Shown here piece after piece: positions 9,748 to 20,708 of a DNA stretch of 40,000 bases. Numbering within the stretch: the stretch's first letter is position 1; each line of letters opens with the position of its first letter. Under the pieces are notes generated by a model, which was given only the letters and a program-made list of their open reading frames with translations, was not told where the DNA came from and made no database searches. The stretch is from Selaginella moellendorffii. Taxonomy: Eukaryota; Streptophyta; Lycopodiopsida; Selaginellales; Selaginellaceae. The position numbers and the translations under genes were made by a program. The stretch lies in contig NW_003314273.1 in the NCBI RefSeq assembly GCF_000143415.4, positions 1 through 40,000 on the forward strand, read 5' to 3'.

Positions 9748-10746
9748 TGTGAGACACAAAATCCCTAGGCCCCAAAGTGGAGCCGGAAGGGCGCCACATG
9801 GTAGTGGCCGAAGCGAGAGCCAAACGAGTGTAACACGTTTGGACCAAAAGCTCCGACTTGAAAAGTCAAGAGCGGGAGTGGAACTCCCAACGAAGTGCTC
9901 GAGGAACGAGCACGAAGTGAGCAAAAAGTGAGGCTCCAAAAAGGGACCCAAAAGGACCAACACATGACACGTGGAAGTGTCCGAGATGGACTCGAGTTGG
10001 AGTCCGAAGTGGAGTCCGAGATGGACTCGAGTTGGAGTCCGAAGTGGAGTCCGAGATGGACTCGAGTTGGAGTCCGAAGTGGAGTCCGAGATGGACCCGA
10101 GTTGGAGTCCGAAGTGGAGTCCGAGATGGACCCGAGTTGGAGTCCGAGATGGAGTCCGAGATGGACCCGAGATGGAGTCCGAGATGGAGTCCGAGATGGA
10201 GTCCGAGGTGGACCCGAGATGGACCCGAAATGGAGTCCGAGATGGAGTCCGAAATGGAGTCCGAAATGGAGTCCGAGATGGACCCGAGATGGAGTCCGAA
10301 GTGGAGTCCGAGATGGACCCGAGTTGGAGTCCGAAGTGGAGTCCGAGATGGACCCGAGTTGGAGTCCGAGATGGAGTCCGAGATGGACCCGAGATGGAGT
10401 CCGAGATGGAGTCCGAGATGGAGTCCGAGGTGGACCCGAGATGGACCCGAAATGGAGTCCGAGATGGAGTCCGAAATGGAGTCCGAAATGGAGTCCGAGA
10501 TGGACCCGAGATGGAGTCCGAGATGGAGTCCAAGATGGAGTCCGAGGTGGACACGAGATGGACCCGAAATGGAGTCCGAGATGGAGTCCGAGATGGAGTC
10601 CGAGATGGAGTCCGAGATGGACCCAAAATGGAGTCCGAGATGGACCTGAGATGGAGTCCGAGATGGAGTCCGAGATGGACCCGAAATGGAGTCCGAGATG
10701 GACCTGAGATGGAGTCCGAGATGGAGTCCGAGATGGAGTCCGAAGT

Positions 10747-10841
<95 letters not shown>

Positions 10842-11980
10842 TCGGGACCGAGACCGAGACCGAGGCCGAGGCCGAGACCGAGGCCGAGGCCGAGCCCGAG
10901 TCCGAGTCCGAGTCCGAGTCCGAGTCCGAGTCCGAGTCCGAGTCCGAGTCCGAGTCCGAGTCCGAGTCCGAGTCCGGAGCCTGAGAGGGTGAAAGCCCAA
11001 AGCGTTCGTCTCCCAGACCCTGGGGGGTTTGGTGAGCTCCAAAAGTATAGTAGGGGGAGGACTGCAGTGGAGCCAGTTTGGCCAGGAAAGGCCAGTTTGG
11101 CCCAGGAAGGCCGGACCCAGTGTTGGGTGATGAGCTGCCCACTGGGAAGTCCAAGACTAGAGTGAACACAGACCGACAAGCGGGGTAGCTTGGTGAAGTG
11201 TTCAAGAGCCGGCTCTAGTTCCCCCGGGAGATCGACTGGCCGATGCTCCCAGTCCAAGTGTGGGTGGCACTACCTACTTGGATACCTGGCGTGGCTCAAC
11301 GGAACCCGCTCTAAGCCCATGGCTAGAGCACCCAAGGGCAGAAGGCGAGGAGAGTACCCAGGTGGCTCGCGTAAGGCCACGGTGTTCCGAAATGTTGTCC
11401 CAAAGGCCCAGACTGTGGAAAGGAAGAGGAGCAGTCCTATTGGGGTAGTGACCAAGGACACAGTCGTGTGGTGAGGAAGTCCCAGAGAACCGTGGGACTT
11501 AGTGGTCGGGCCTGTGGGTCTCGATCCAGTGGCAGTGTTGGCAAACACGGCCAGGGGCAGAAAGGGACTTAGTGGGGACTGACAGAGGGATATTGGGGAA
11601 GGCTATTCCCCTTGTCAGTGGGCATCCTAAGGATGCTAAGGAGTGGATCTGAGATGACCACTCACGGATGGTTTGCCTAGTCTTGGAGAGCCAAGATGGT
11701 GATGCAAGTGGTATTGGACTACCAGTGTGGCAAAGGTGATTGGGCATGGCCTTGGCGTAACGGGCTGCTATGTCGGTTGTACCTTTGAGTGTCGGTCATG
11801 GGATTGGACACGTGGAGCACTTGGACCAAGTGCAAATGTTGAGTGGCATGGATGCCATTCTCGGGGCTAGCAAGTCCCAAGTCCTGGATTGGACTTATGG
11901 AGGTTGTGAATGAGACTCCTCCAAGTGGTCAGAGGTGTGGTTAAGTGACTAAAGTAGAATGGAAAATTTAGTCGTTTACA
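9748..11980 (+). mobile_element. Solo LTR (2.2 kb) of a related gypsy family, TSD GTTGG
   Basis: Begins TGTGAGACACAAA and ends GTCGTTTACA. It is flanked by the 5-bp duplication GTTGG (9743-9747 and 11,981-11,985). It shares with family A LTRs the order: TG start, hexamer array, then GTGAAAGCCCAAAGC and a GTATAGTAGG block (10,990-11,055). No gag or pol sequence is visible, so a solo LTR is the simplest reading. Position 11,060-11,980 is unique noncoding sequence. All long open frames here come from the repeat array. Confidence 0.75.
9984..10976. repeat. Hexamer-based minisatellite in the solo LTR
   Basis: 9,984-10,742 is built of GAGATGGAGTCC, GAGATGGACCC and GAAGTGGAGTCC units in higher-order blocks. 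10,746-10,855 is (GAGACC)n, 10,856-10,895 is GAGGCC-rich, and 10,896-10,976 is (GAGTCC)n. Unit lengths divisible by three and lacking stops leave several frames open on both strands (hundreds of codons of SD, RS, GL, PR or TE dipeptides). These should not be taken as genes. Confidence 0.9.
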
Positions 11981-11994
11981 GTTGGTTCCTTACA

Positions 11995-13725
11995 CAGGGT
12001 TCTTTTGTAGATGGGCTAGGATCTGATGGAACATTAGGAGGAGGTATCGGTGGATCTGTAGGTGGTATCAATTGTTCTTAATCCCTTTGTCAAAGTGTTT
12101 TAAGTACTAAATATGCACAATTTTTGGAGGATTAGCTTGTTGGATGTCATATTGAACCTCATAAACTTGTGGTTCAACTTGCCGTAACACCTAATACAAT
12201 CCTTTCCACTAAGAAAGGAGCCCCTTTAAATAAACCACGTACCATAAGATGGGGAAAACGGACTAACACCAAGTTATCCATTTTGTACTCTGTAGGTGGA
12301 TGATGATAGGAGTTGTAGTGCTATTGTTATCTTATTTGTATGTGGTTTAGGTGTTTGGCAGACTCTATTTGGACAAATGGAAGAATGCTCATCAAATATT
12401 AATCCCACAACTTAACATCAGCAGATCGTGGCAATTGCGAAGGTAAACTAGGAGTTTATATGGTGAAACACTAATAAAACTCTGCACCCTTGTAACATAT
12501 GCATACTGAAGAGATGGCAAATAACTATCTCAATCCAAATGCTGAAAGTTCACGTACTTCACGATCATCCCTTTGAACTTCGAACGAGTTGTTTCACCAA
12601 ACCATTTGATTATAGATGATAAGCACTTGTGAAAGTGTGATGTATCCCCAACCAAGATGTCAAAACATGAAATGCCTTAGCCATAAATATGGGATTATTA
12701 TCCAAAGAATCTGCTCCGAACAAAAATGCTAGAGCACCAATTTCCACCCAACAAATCAAGTAATCAGAAGCAATAATAATATACTCATTGTCAACAGTTG
12801 ATTATGAAAAAAGTCCCATAAGATCAAACACCACCAACTCAAATAAATGGGAAACTGCAATTGACTCAAACTGTCCTTTCGCAACACAAGGGGGAGTATT
12901 ACGAGCTTAACACCAAATGCAGCTATGTACATGTTGGATAACATCACGTCCTATCTCCAGTCAATAGAAAAACCTGTGCAATTACTTAGAATAGGAAAAT
13001 CATAATAGGCATGGAGAAACCATGTAATAAAGATTAAAGGCACCACTAGCCCTAAATGATCATTAAGATATGTCCCCACAAAATAAAGAAAGCCATCTTC
13101 AAGACAATATCATGAATATGAATGCCTAAATGGCAAATTATCAGTAAGTGATGCAAAATTCTCAAACCCTTCTCAAAGTTTTCAAATCCATGGCTCAATC
13201 TTTTGAGCCTCATAAACCTCATCAAAAGAAGGTAGGTCTTTCTCTGTACCTTATGGATACTGAATATCAAGTATAGTAACCACCAATAGCATAGAATCCT
13301 CGTCTAGAAAATCCACAAATGCTGGAACAATAGGCTCTTCAGAAACATGATAAAAGAGTGAAGAAGGAAGAGGAGCCTGAGAAAGGGCATCAGCATCAGG
13401 TATAAAACTCCCTGAACAATGAATAACATCAAAATTATATATTTGAAGCTTCAAAGCTCATTGAGTAGTATGACCAATCAGGTTCTTCTGCTTCAAAATG
13501 AAGTAACGGCAGCATAATCACCTTTTAGTAACATCCAAGAACCATGTAGATGTGTATGAAGTTTTTCAAAACCCCAGAATGCTGTTAAATACTCATTCTC
13601 TATCATAAAGTAGTTCACCTCTGCTGGTTTTAATGTACAACTAATGTATACAATGGGATAACATTGACAAAGAACATTTGGGTTCTTTTGCATCAACACA
13701 TTTCCAAAACCAATATTAGAAGCAT
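11995..13725 (-). pseudogene. Gypsy family B fragment 1: RNase H, integrase and C-terminal region
   Basis: From right to left on the - strand: RNase H pieces (YFMIENEYLTAFWGFEKL; QIYNFDVIHCSGSF then PDADALSQAP at 13,450-13,370). A degraded integrase follows (around 12,750-12,950, with a GP-like FDLMGLF motif). Further left are an integrase C-terminal stretch (near 12,170-12,300) and a proline-rich tail near 12,010-12,060. Many stops and frame changes show long decay. It differs clearly from family A, and no chromodomain was seen. Its right edge joins the LTR of copy 2 at AGAAGCAT. Confidence 0.7.
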
Positions 13726-14846
13726 ATTTTTCCTTTCCAATTGGCCAGCTTAGCTCATTTATCCGACAAACACTGCCTTGGCTTTAGCTAAGTTCCCTCA
13801 CCAAGGTTCCCGCCTATTGTACCAGCTCTTACTTGGTTTTACTTGGTTTCAACTACTCACTGCACAAGCAATGGAGCGTTAGCTATCCATCCACGGATTC
13901 CCAAATCTCTCCCAATCCTCCTCTTTGGGTTGGATTAAACTTAAGGTTCGGCTACACTCCCTGCAGACACAAGCAGCCAAGCACATTAAGCCTCCAGGTT
14001 TCTAACATCCCTTGGTATAGCAAAACTTGATTATGGGACCCTTTAAATCCCAAGCCTTGGGTGCAACATTTGCTTTAGGATATGGGGCGAAACACCATAG
14101 CCTAACGCTTAGTATGGGTACCTCTACCCCCCCCCCCCCCCACTTTCATTCCAAAGGGAAGGCCCAGGCCCCTAAGAAGGGCAAAGACCAATGAGTCATA
14201 AGGTACTCAAGTGGGGCACCACTCTACATGAGCCAGGAGCACTGTAGTCAGTTTCCTTTCCGAGAGTGGGAGCTGCTCTTGAGCACTTCCTTGGGTGGCC
14301 CCTCCAGCACCACCCGAGTCCATGCTCACTCCCACTCAAGGCCCTTCGGCCCTAGTTTCAACCTCAAGTTAGTTTGGAAGCACCACTGGAGAGTTCCTTC
14401 AAGACTAGTTCCTAGACCTCACTAACCCTACTATACTTTTTGGAACCCCTTGCAGCCCCCCCCCCACCCCTGGGAGACACATGCTTTGGGCTTTCACCCC
14501 ACGACCTGTATTGGTATTCGGACATGGTCTCGGACTCAATCTCAGACTTGATTTTGAACTCGACTTCGAACTCGGTCTCGGACTCGATCTCAGACCCGAT
14601 CTTGAACTTTGTCTTGGACTCATCTCGGACTCGATCTCGGACTCGATCTCGGACTCGGTCTCGGACCCAATATCGGATCTCGGACTCAGTCTCGAACTCA
14701 GTCTCGAACTCGGTCTTGAACTCGGTCTTGGAGTCGGTATCGGACTCGATCTCGAACTCAATCTCATTTGATGAACTCTTTATTATTACAGTTGTGTCTT
14801 CGAGAATCCTTTAGCCTTTGACACCTCGGGGAGTCGATTCCTTAAA
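13726..14846 (-). repeat. 3' LTR of chromovirus copy 2 (near complete, 1.12 kb)
   Basis: Begins (plus-strand view) ATTTTTCCTTTCCAATTGG, so it lacks the first 12 bp TGTAAGCCACAA. It ends CTTAAA where CTTACA is expected. It matches the two halves of the solo LTR at 20,554-20,708 and 28,627-29,592 along its whole length. It includes a C15 run (14,127-14,141) and a degenerate CTCGGA/CTCGAA hexamer region (14,520-14,765). Confidence 0.85.
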
Positions 14847-15308
14847 ACTCCACCACCCATAGAAGAAGTTCGATGCCTACATCAAATGCCTGTTTTTAAT
14901 CCTACAACTTATTAACCATGTCTCTAGGGGCATCCCCCCACTTAGCGGTATGCCTAAGTTAGCCTCCTCGGCCAAAAGCTCATGACAACAGAGTATAGGT
15001 GTCCCTACATCCCTCCCCTCACCATGCCCTAATATGGGATTGGGACTTAAATCCAGCTTTGCTTTACTAAAGGGTTGGGACTCAAACCCAACCTTCGTTA
15101 AATACATTTACGAATTCGACATCCCCGCGGGGAGTTAGGCATAGTTTTCTATGCCTGATCGACCTAGCTAACCCATGCTAATTAGCTTACCTTTGGTGCG
15201 TCTTCAGGTCCCAACATATGCAATTGCTCAATTTCACAAATTGATACTTTAATTGAATTTTGCATAAGTATATAGAGTTCTGCCTTGCAGAAATTCCTCC
15301 ACTAAATC
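14847..15308 (-). other. 3' noncoding region of chromovirus copy 2
   Basis: Collinear with 4,056-4,458 of copy 1, including the purine-rich tract next to the LTR and diverged versions of both T-arm-like hairpins around 15,045-15,095. Confidence 0.6.
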
Positions 15309-18152
15309 TTACGCATTTGTTAGGTTCTCCTTTGGTTCCCATGTTGCTTCATAGTGCGGAAATTCTTTCCACTTCATATGGAACTCCTTCACTTCATGTC
15401 CTTGTTGCTTGCTCTTGCATGCATTGAGGATGGCCTCGACTTCGTATTCCTCTTCCCCTTGGATAACCTCAGGTAAAGGTCTTACTTGGTCCTTGCGAAG
15501 CAAATCCTCAAAGTACGACTTGAATAAGTTCACATGGAACACTGGGTGCATCTTCCCCATCTCTCGAGGAAGTTGAAGGCAGTAAACCACTTTATGCCTC
15601 AATCTCATAGGGCTCTGCAAACCTACTTAAGGAACTTAAGATCAGTTCATTTCTAGGAATACATGCATTTTTACCTTTGGGTCAACTTCCAGCTGATCCC
15701 ACTTGGTAACTTCAGGTTCTTGGTGTTCAACCACACCTTTTCCCCAAGTTGGAACTCTACATCCCAGCACTTCTAGTTCACGTACTTAGTCTGTTTTTGT
15801 TAAGCCTGTTCCAAGGAATCCCTCACTAGATTCCAAATATTGAGTCTTTCTGCTGTGAACACCTCCACCGTGTGTAACTCTCCATGATACTCAGCCACGC
15901 TGAGTTCCACAGAACCTTCAATAGCTCGACTTCCCATGGACTCACTTTGATACTCAAATTTGGTGAGTTGTTATAGCACATTTCTGCAAGGCCCAAATGA
16001 CTTACCCAATCAACTTGGTCTCCCGAGACATAGCATCGCAAATAATCCTCCAGCTGTCTATTCACCCTTTCTGTTTGTCCATCTGTCAAGAAGTGTTAGT
16101 GCCCTCAAACTTGAGTTAATACCCAATACCTGTCTGTGGGTGATAGACTGTGCTAAATTTCAACTTGGTGTAATATTGTTCCAGAAGAGTTTTCCAGAAC
16201 CTACTGGTGAAGATCTTATCTCGATCTGAAATGATCTCCTCTAACCTTCCCTGCACTCAAACCACTTGTTCAAAGAACAACTTCGCTACACTTTCCACAT
16301 CCACTTCTGTTGTGGTGGGTATGAAATGTGCTATCTTTGAAAATCAGTCCATCACCACGACATCAAACCCCTCACTTGGGGGGAGTCCTGTGATGAAATC
16401 CATCGTAAGACATTTCCACGAACGATCTGGAATTGGGATACTTTGTAACAAGCCCCCACTAGCCTTAGTCATGGCTTTGACCTGCTGACATGTTATATAT
16501 GTCTTTACATAGTTTTGGATGTCCTTAGCCATATCTGGCCAGTGATACTTCCTTTTGAGTAAGCCTATCGTCTTGGGCACTCCACCATGTTCTGCAAGAG
16601 GTCTGTCATGATACTCTTCTAAGACTACCTTCCTTAGTTCCCCTTCTAGAATATACACCCTCGTTTGTTTATAATAGATGAGTCCATTATGTTTCGTATA
16701 GCTTATTTTCTCTTCCGTTGGCAGCTCACCTCTTTGGTGAGCTTCCCGTGCCTTTAGATTCCTCAGCAACACTTCTTGTGTTAAACCATCATTCTCATAT
16801 GCTGTCTGCACATTATCCCAAAAGGTTGTTATCACACTAGATATCACCAACTTCAAGCTCACTTTTCGACTTAGAGCATCCGCCACGATATTGCTCTTCC
16901 CAGGCTTGTACAAAATCTCACAATCAAACTTGGCCAAAGCATTGGCCCACTGACCCTGTTTCCCTCTCAGGTCGAGCTATAACAAGAAGTGTTTCATTGC
17001 CACATTGTCTGTGTAAACCTTGCAATGTCTCCCAAAGTAGTGTCTCCACTCCTTGAGCACCTTGACCACTGCAAACAATTCTTTCTCGTGGGCAGACCAC
17101 TTCTGTTAAGCCTTGTCCAACTTTTAAAAGAAGAACGCTACTGGATGGTTGTTTTGCTTCAACACTATGCCCAATGCAAAGTTTTAAGTATTCGTTTCTA
17201 CTTCAAAGCCCTTACTAAAATTTGGTAACGTCAACACAGGAGCTTTTCTCAACTTCCCTTTGAGGTGGACAAATGCAGCCTTGCATTCCACTGTCCATAC
17301 CATCTTCCCTTTTCCCATTTGGTTTGTTAAAGGCAAGGTTACTCTCGAATAGTGTTTGATAAACTTTCGATAGTAGTTGCATAGCCCCAAAAATGCCCTT
17401 AACTCATGTACATTCGATAGTCGTTCCCATTCCTGAATTGTTTGGACCTTTTCAAGGTCCACCTTGAGCCCATTTTTGCCCACCACATGCCCAAGAAACT
17501 TTACCTCTTGTTAAGCAAAGTCACATTTGCTTTTTTAAGCATACAGCTGGTGTTCCCTTAATTTCTTAAACACCTTCATCAAGTGTTCAGTATGTTCCTT
17601 TAGTGTCTCACTATAGATCAGGATGTTGTCAATAGAAACGACCATGAAGTGATCCAGATAGGGTACAAAGATATGGTTCATCAATGCCGAAAATGTTACC
17701 GGTGCATTGCATAACCCAAAGGGCATCACTAGAAACTCAAAGCTCCCATACCTTGTTCGATAGGTTGTCTTCTTGACATCTTCCTTTGCTACCCTAATCT
17801 GGTAGTATCCTGACATTAAATCAATCCTCGAGAAGTATTTTGCCTTTCCCAACATATTGAACAAGTCCTCAATCCTTGGCAAAGGGTATTTGTTCTTCTT
17901 TGTATATTTGTTGAGCAACCGATAGTCTATGCACATGCGTATAGAACCATCTTTCTTTTTCACAAATAACATCGGCACCCCATACGGTGATTTGCTCAAC
18001 CTAACATATACCCTTTGTCCACTAACTCTTCTAGTTGGTGCTTGAGCTCCTCTAATTCCTTTTCGTTCAAACAATAAGGTGGACGAACCATCGCCTTAAC
18101 ACCCTTGACCAGCTCAATCTTATGTTCTATCAGTTATGCAGGGGGCAACCCC
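15309..18152 (-). pseudogene. Reverse transcriptase, RNase H, integrase and chromodomain (copy 2)
   Basis: The RT is recognisable ([21 protein letters not shown]), but the YIDD catalytic motif reads SIDN (near 17,630), so it is dead. RNase H has ETNT where copy 1 has DTDA. The integrase zinc domain and core are present (DFITGLPPSEG) and a 47-nt intron lies at 16,083-16,129. The chromodomain (FHMKWKEFPHYEATW) ends early in a TAA near 15,309. Several frame breaks and stops occur; some are TAA, so decay is more varied than in the hAT element. Confidence 0.85.
16083..16129 (-). other. Candidate 47-nt intron in integrase (copy 2)
   Basis: The - strand starts GTATTGGGTATTAA and ends CACTAACACTTCTTGACAG. 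The exon junction ACAG|AT rebuilds HPQTDGQTER exactly. The length, branch motif CTAAC, position and internal in-frame TAA are the same as in copy 1, although the copies differ elsewhere. Confidence 0.85.
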
Positions 18153-18539
18153 GCCGATAGCTTCTTTCGCATGGTATCTTGGAATTGGTCCAACACCCAC
18201 AGAATCACTAAAAGTATTTCTTCCGTTCCCGTCTTTTTGTCACTCTTCACCGAGAGTAAGCATAAAAATGCTGCTTGGTTCCTTTAGTGAGTTGTCCTCT
18301 CGTGGACACCAGGTTTAAGCAGGAGTCTTTTGCTTTACATTGCCCGCCGATAACTCCTCCGGCATGGTATTCTGGAATTGGTCCAACACCCACTGGATCA
18401 CTAAATGTACTTCTTCCATTCCTGTCTTTTTGTCACTCTTCATTTAGAGTAAGCATAAAAAAGCTGCTTTAGTTCCTTTAGTGAGTTGTCCTCTCGTGGA
18501 CACCAGATTCAAATAGGAGTCTTTTGCCTTATATTGCCC
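18153..18539 (-). repeat. Tandem duplication of about 193 bp between protease and RT (copy 2)
   Basis: Units 18,153-18,345 and 18,346-18,539 both run from GCCGATA through CTCGTGGACACCAG to TTGCCC. Copy 1 has a single version (about 7,368-7,565). The duplication disrupts the protease-RT linker of this copy. Confidence 0.75.
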
Positions 18540-19840
18540 TACCTTTAGATCTTGAGCCTCCACCCTAGATTGTTCTCCCCGGGCATTCACCAGTACCACA
18601 AGGTTCCTACCTTGTTCATGTAGGGCTACTATGAACCGATTGAACCAATCTATCCCAAAGATTACGTCAAATCCCGCCATGTTCAACACGGTGAAATCCA
18701 TGTCTACTTTCCATGTCCCTACTTCGACTCTCGCTTGTCAAAGTATCTCATCGGTGCTTTGGCTACTTTGAACAAACTCTATCGTCCTTGGTTCACCCAA
18801 CCACTGCACCATTAGTCCAGCTTGCCGGACTATGTCTGCAGCCATAAAACTATCCAAAGCACCTGTGTCAATAAGGATCTTAACAAAGCTACCTTCGAGC
18901 TTCCCTCGGAGGGCTAATAGATGTCGCAAACGACTCTCTACCAAAGTTGCTCGTGTAATGCGTAACTTTGAGCTAGGGATTGGATCACATACCTTAGTTT
19001 GAATTTCACCTAACTTAATGGCGATATTGGTTCTGGCGTTCTTCAGGTAGGAACATTTCCTCAAAAAGTGTCCCACTTCACCGTAGTTGTAGTATACGTT
19101 GTTTCCCACGTTGCTAGCACACTTGATCTTTTTATCCGTGGGTTTGTCTCTTTTTGCTTGATTATCCCACGTACTTGCTCGTTAACCACCGGATCTGCCT
19201 TTCTGGAACCCCGAGGACTCATTCTTAAAGAAACTCTTCTTGAATTTCCCTTTGCTATATGTTCCCTTTGGTTTGGCCCCTTTGCTAAACGTGGACCCCA
19301 ACCCTGTCATGTTCCCCTTTCGCAAGTTATCATTGAAATGCATCTTGATAGCTGCATTCAACGCTTCCTTGTAGTTGGTTGGGTTCTAACGCATCACCTT
19401 GCCGCGAGCCTAGATTTGTAAGCTTGATATGAAGGCATGGAATGCATCCATATCACCCATATCCGTGACAAGTATCCTCTTTGCCATAAACCCATTCACA
19501 TACTCTTGAATGGTTCCCGTTTGCTTCAGCCTACTCAACTCATCCCTTAGGTGCAGAGTAGCATTCAGAGGAACGTAAGTCGCATGGATCCTCGCTTTCA
19601 TTATTTTAAGTGGCCACCGGTCTTTCGTTGGCCTCTATTGTTCTCCACCAAGATATGACATTATCTGCCAAGTATGGTTTTGCATATGGGACCTCCAAGC
19701 TCGGTAACCGCAATGTTCGAAAGTAATCCTCCATATCGTAAAACCAATCCTCCACCATTTTATAATCATTCACTCCCTTGAAGACCAGTGGGGGCTTTGG
19801 TTTGTACATGGGAACTACCTGAGGGACTAATTCCACTTCG
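18540..19840 (-). pseudogene. Gag and protease, N-terminally truncated (copy 2)
   Basis: Contains the gag motif VFKGVNDYKMVEDWFYDME (about 19,790), a TAG at 19,386-19,388 identical in position to that of copy 1, and a damaged zinc knuckle with Tyr for the first Cys (YGEVGHFLRKC). It also has the protease motif ILIDTGALDSF. The 5' end stops at 19,840, where family B sequence begins. Confidence 0.8.
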
Positions 19841-20553
19841 CATAAACTCAGCATCAGGCATAGAACTCCTCAGGCAATGAATAACATCAAAATCATATAT
19901 TTGAAGTTTTAAAACCCATCGAGCAATACGACCAATCAGGTTCTTCAATTTTAATAATGAAGTAATAGTAGCATAATCACCTTTTAGTAACATCCAAGAA
20001 CTATATAGATGTGCATGAAGTTTTTTGAAACCACAAACTGCTGTTAAATACTTATTCTCTATCATAGAGTAGTTCACCTCCGCTGGTTTTAATGTTCAGT
20101 TGATATATACAATAGGATGGCACCGACCAAACACACTCGAGCTCTTTTGCATCAACACACCTCCAAAACCAATATTAGAAGCATCCACGTGCAAAATGAA
20201 AGGTCAAGTGTAGTCAGAATATACCAAAATCGAAGGAGTTGTTAATAGCTCTTTGAGATCCATGAATGCCCACTCACAGTTATCAGACAAAATAAAAGAC
20301 GACATTAATGATTTCAACAATGCTCACAACAGTGCAGTGCAATCAAAAAGGTCATCCACAAAACGACTGAGATACTGCACCTTGCCCAAGAAGCGTTGCA
20401 CGTCATTCACACACTTTAGAGTAAGAAACTTTAGAACATCCACAAATTTGTCAAAATCAACTTGCAAACCCTTACGAGAAATAAAGTACCCAAGATAATC
20501 GTGTCCTTGGACCCAAACACGTACTTCAACCACTTTAGCTTTAAACCAATATC
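19841..20553 (-). pseudogene. Gypsy family B fragment 2: RT thumb and RNase H
   Basis: On the - strand from 20,553: RT thumb (GLKLKW, then LGYFISRKG and FLGKVQYLSRF), then RNase H (NYSMIENKYLTAVCGFKKL, QIYDFDVIHC). About 340 bp (19,850-20,190) duplicate the RNase H part of fragment 1, so at least two family B copies contributed. Its right end continues, in frame, at 29,593 across a nested insertion. Confidence 0.7.
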
Positions 20554-20708
20554 TGTAAGCCACAAATTTTTCCTTTCCAATTGGCCAGCTTAGCTCATTT
20601 ATCCGACAAACACTGCCTTGGCTTTAGCTAAGTTCCCTCGCCAAGGTTCCCGCCTATTATACCAGCTCTTATTTGGTCTTACTTGGTTTTAGCTACTCAC
20701 TCCACAAG

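Larger units (their letters stand above)
3774..11994 (-). mobile_element. Ty3/gypsy chromovirus family A, copy 1
   Basis: Order on the - strand: 5' LTR (11,994 to 9,275, split by a solo LTR), PBS, gag, protease, reverse transcriptase, RNase H, integrase, chromodomain, 3' noncoding region, truncated 3' LTR. The termini are TGTAAG...CTTACA. The chromodomain behind integrase identifies a chromovirus. The coding region is nearly collinear but carries several point nonsense mutations, so this copy is not autonomous. The 3' LTR has lost its distal end. The 5' LTR lacks roughly 630-650 bp of the family's internal LTR sequence, judged against copy 2. Confidence 0.9.
9275..11994 (-). repeat. 5' LTR of chromovirus copy 1, split by a solo LTR
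   Basis: The pieces are 9275-9747 and 11,981/11,986-11,994; joined they run TGTAAG...CTTACA. The intervening 2,233 bp is a separate insertion flanked by GTTGG on both sides. Compared with the complete family LTR (13,726-14,846), this LTR has lost an internal block between GCTAAGGG and AGACGCAC near 9,358. Confidence 0.8.
13726..19840 (-). mobile_element. Ty3/gypsy chromovirus family A, copy 2 (5' truncated)
   Basis: Same domain order as copy 1 with a complete 3' LTR (13,726-14,846). Gag is broken off at about 19,840, where sequence switches directly to family B RNase H; no PBS or 5' LTR is attached. It has far more damage than copy 1, including the RT active site. By eye it is roughly 85% similar to copy 1. 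Confidence 0.88.

Noticed and set aside
9984-10976. CRISPR-like regular repeats
   Set aside because: Units are directly adjacent with no unique spacers, and the surrounding sequence is eukaryotic LTR DNA.
9349-11205. Very long open frames (up to 618 codons) on both strands
   Set aside because: They come from stop-free 6- and 12-bp tandem repeats; several frames are open at once and the products are simple dipeptide repeats.
11190-11980. Open frames of about 60-95 codons right of the minisatellite
   Set aside because: No motifs, no codon bias, and all lie inside the noncoding solo LTR.
20554-20708. 5' LTR of chromovirus copy 2
   Set aside because: Family B reverse transcriptase lies on both sides (20,553 and 29,593) and no primer site adjoins it, so it reads as a solo LTR in another element.
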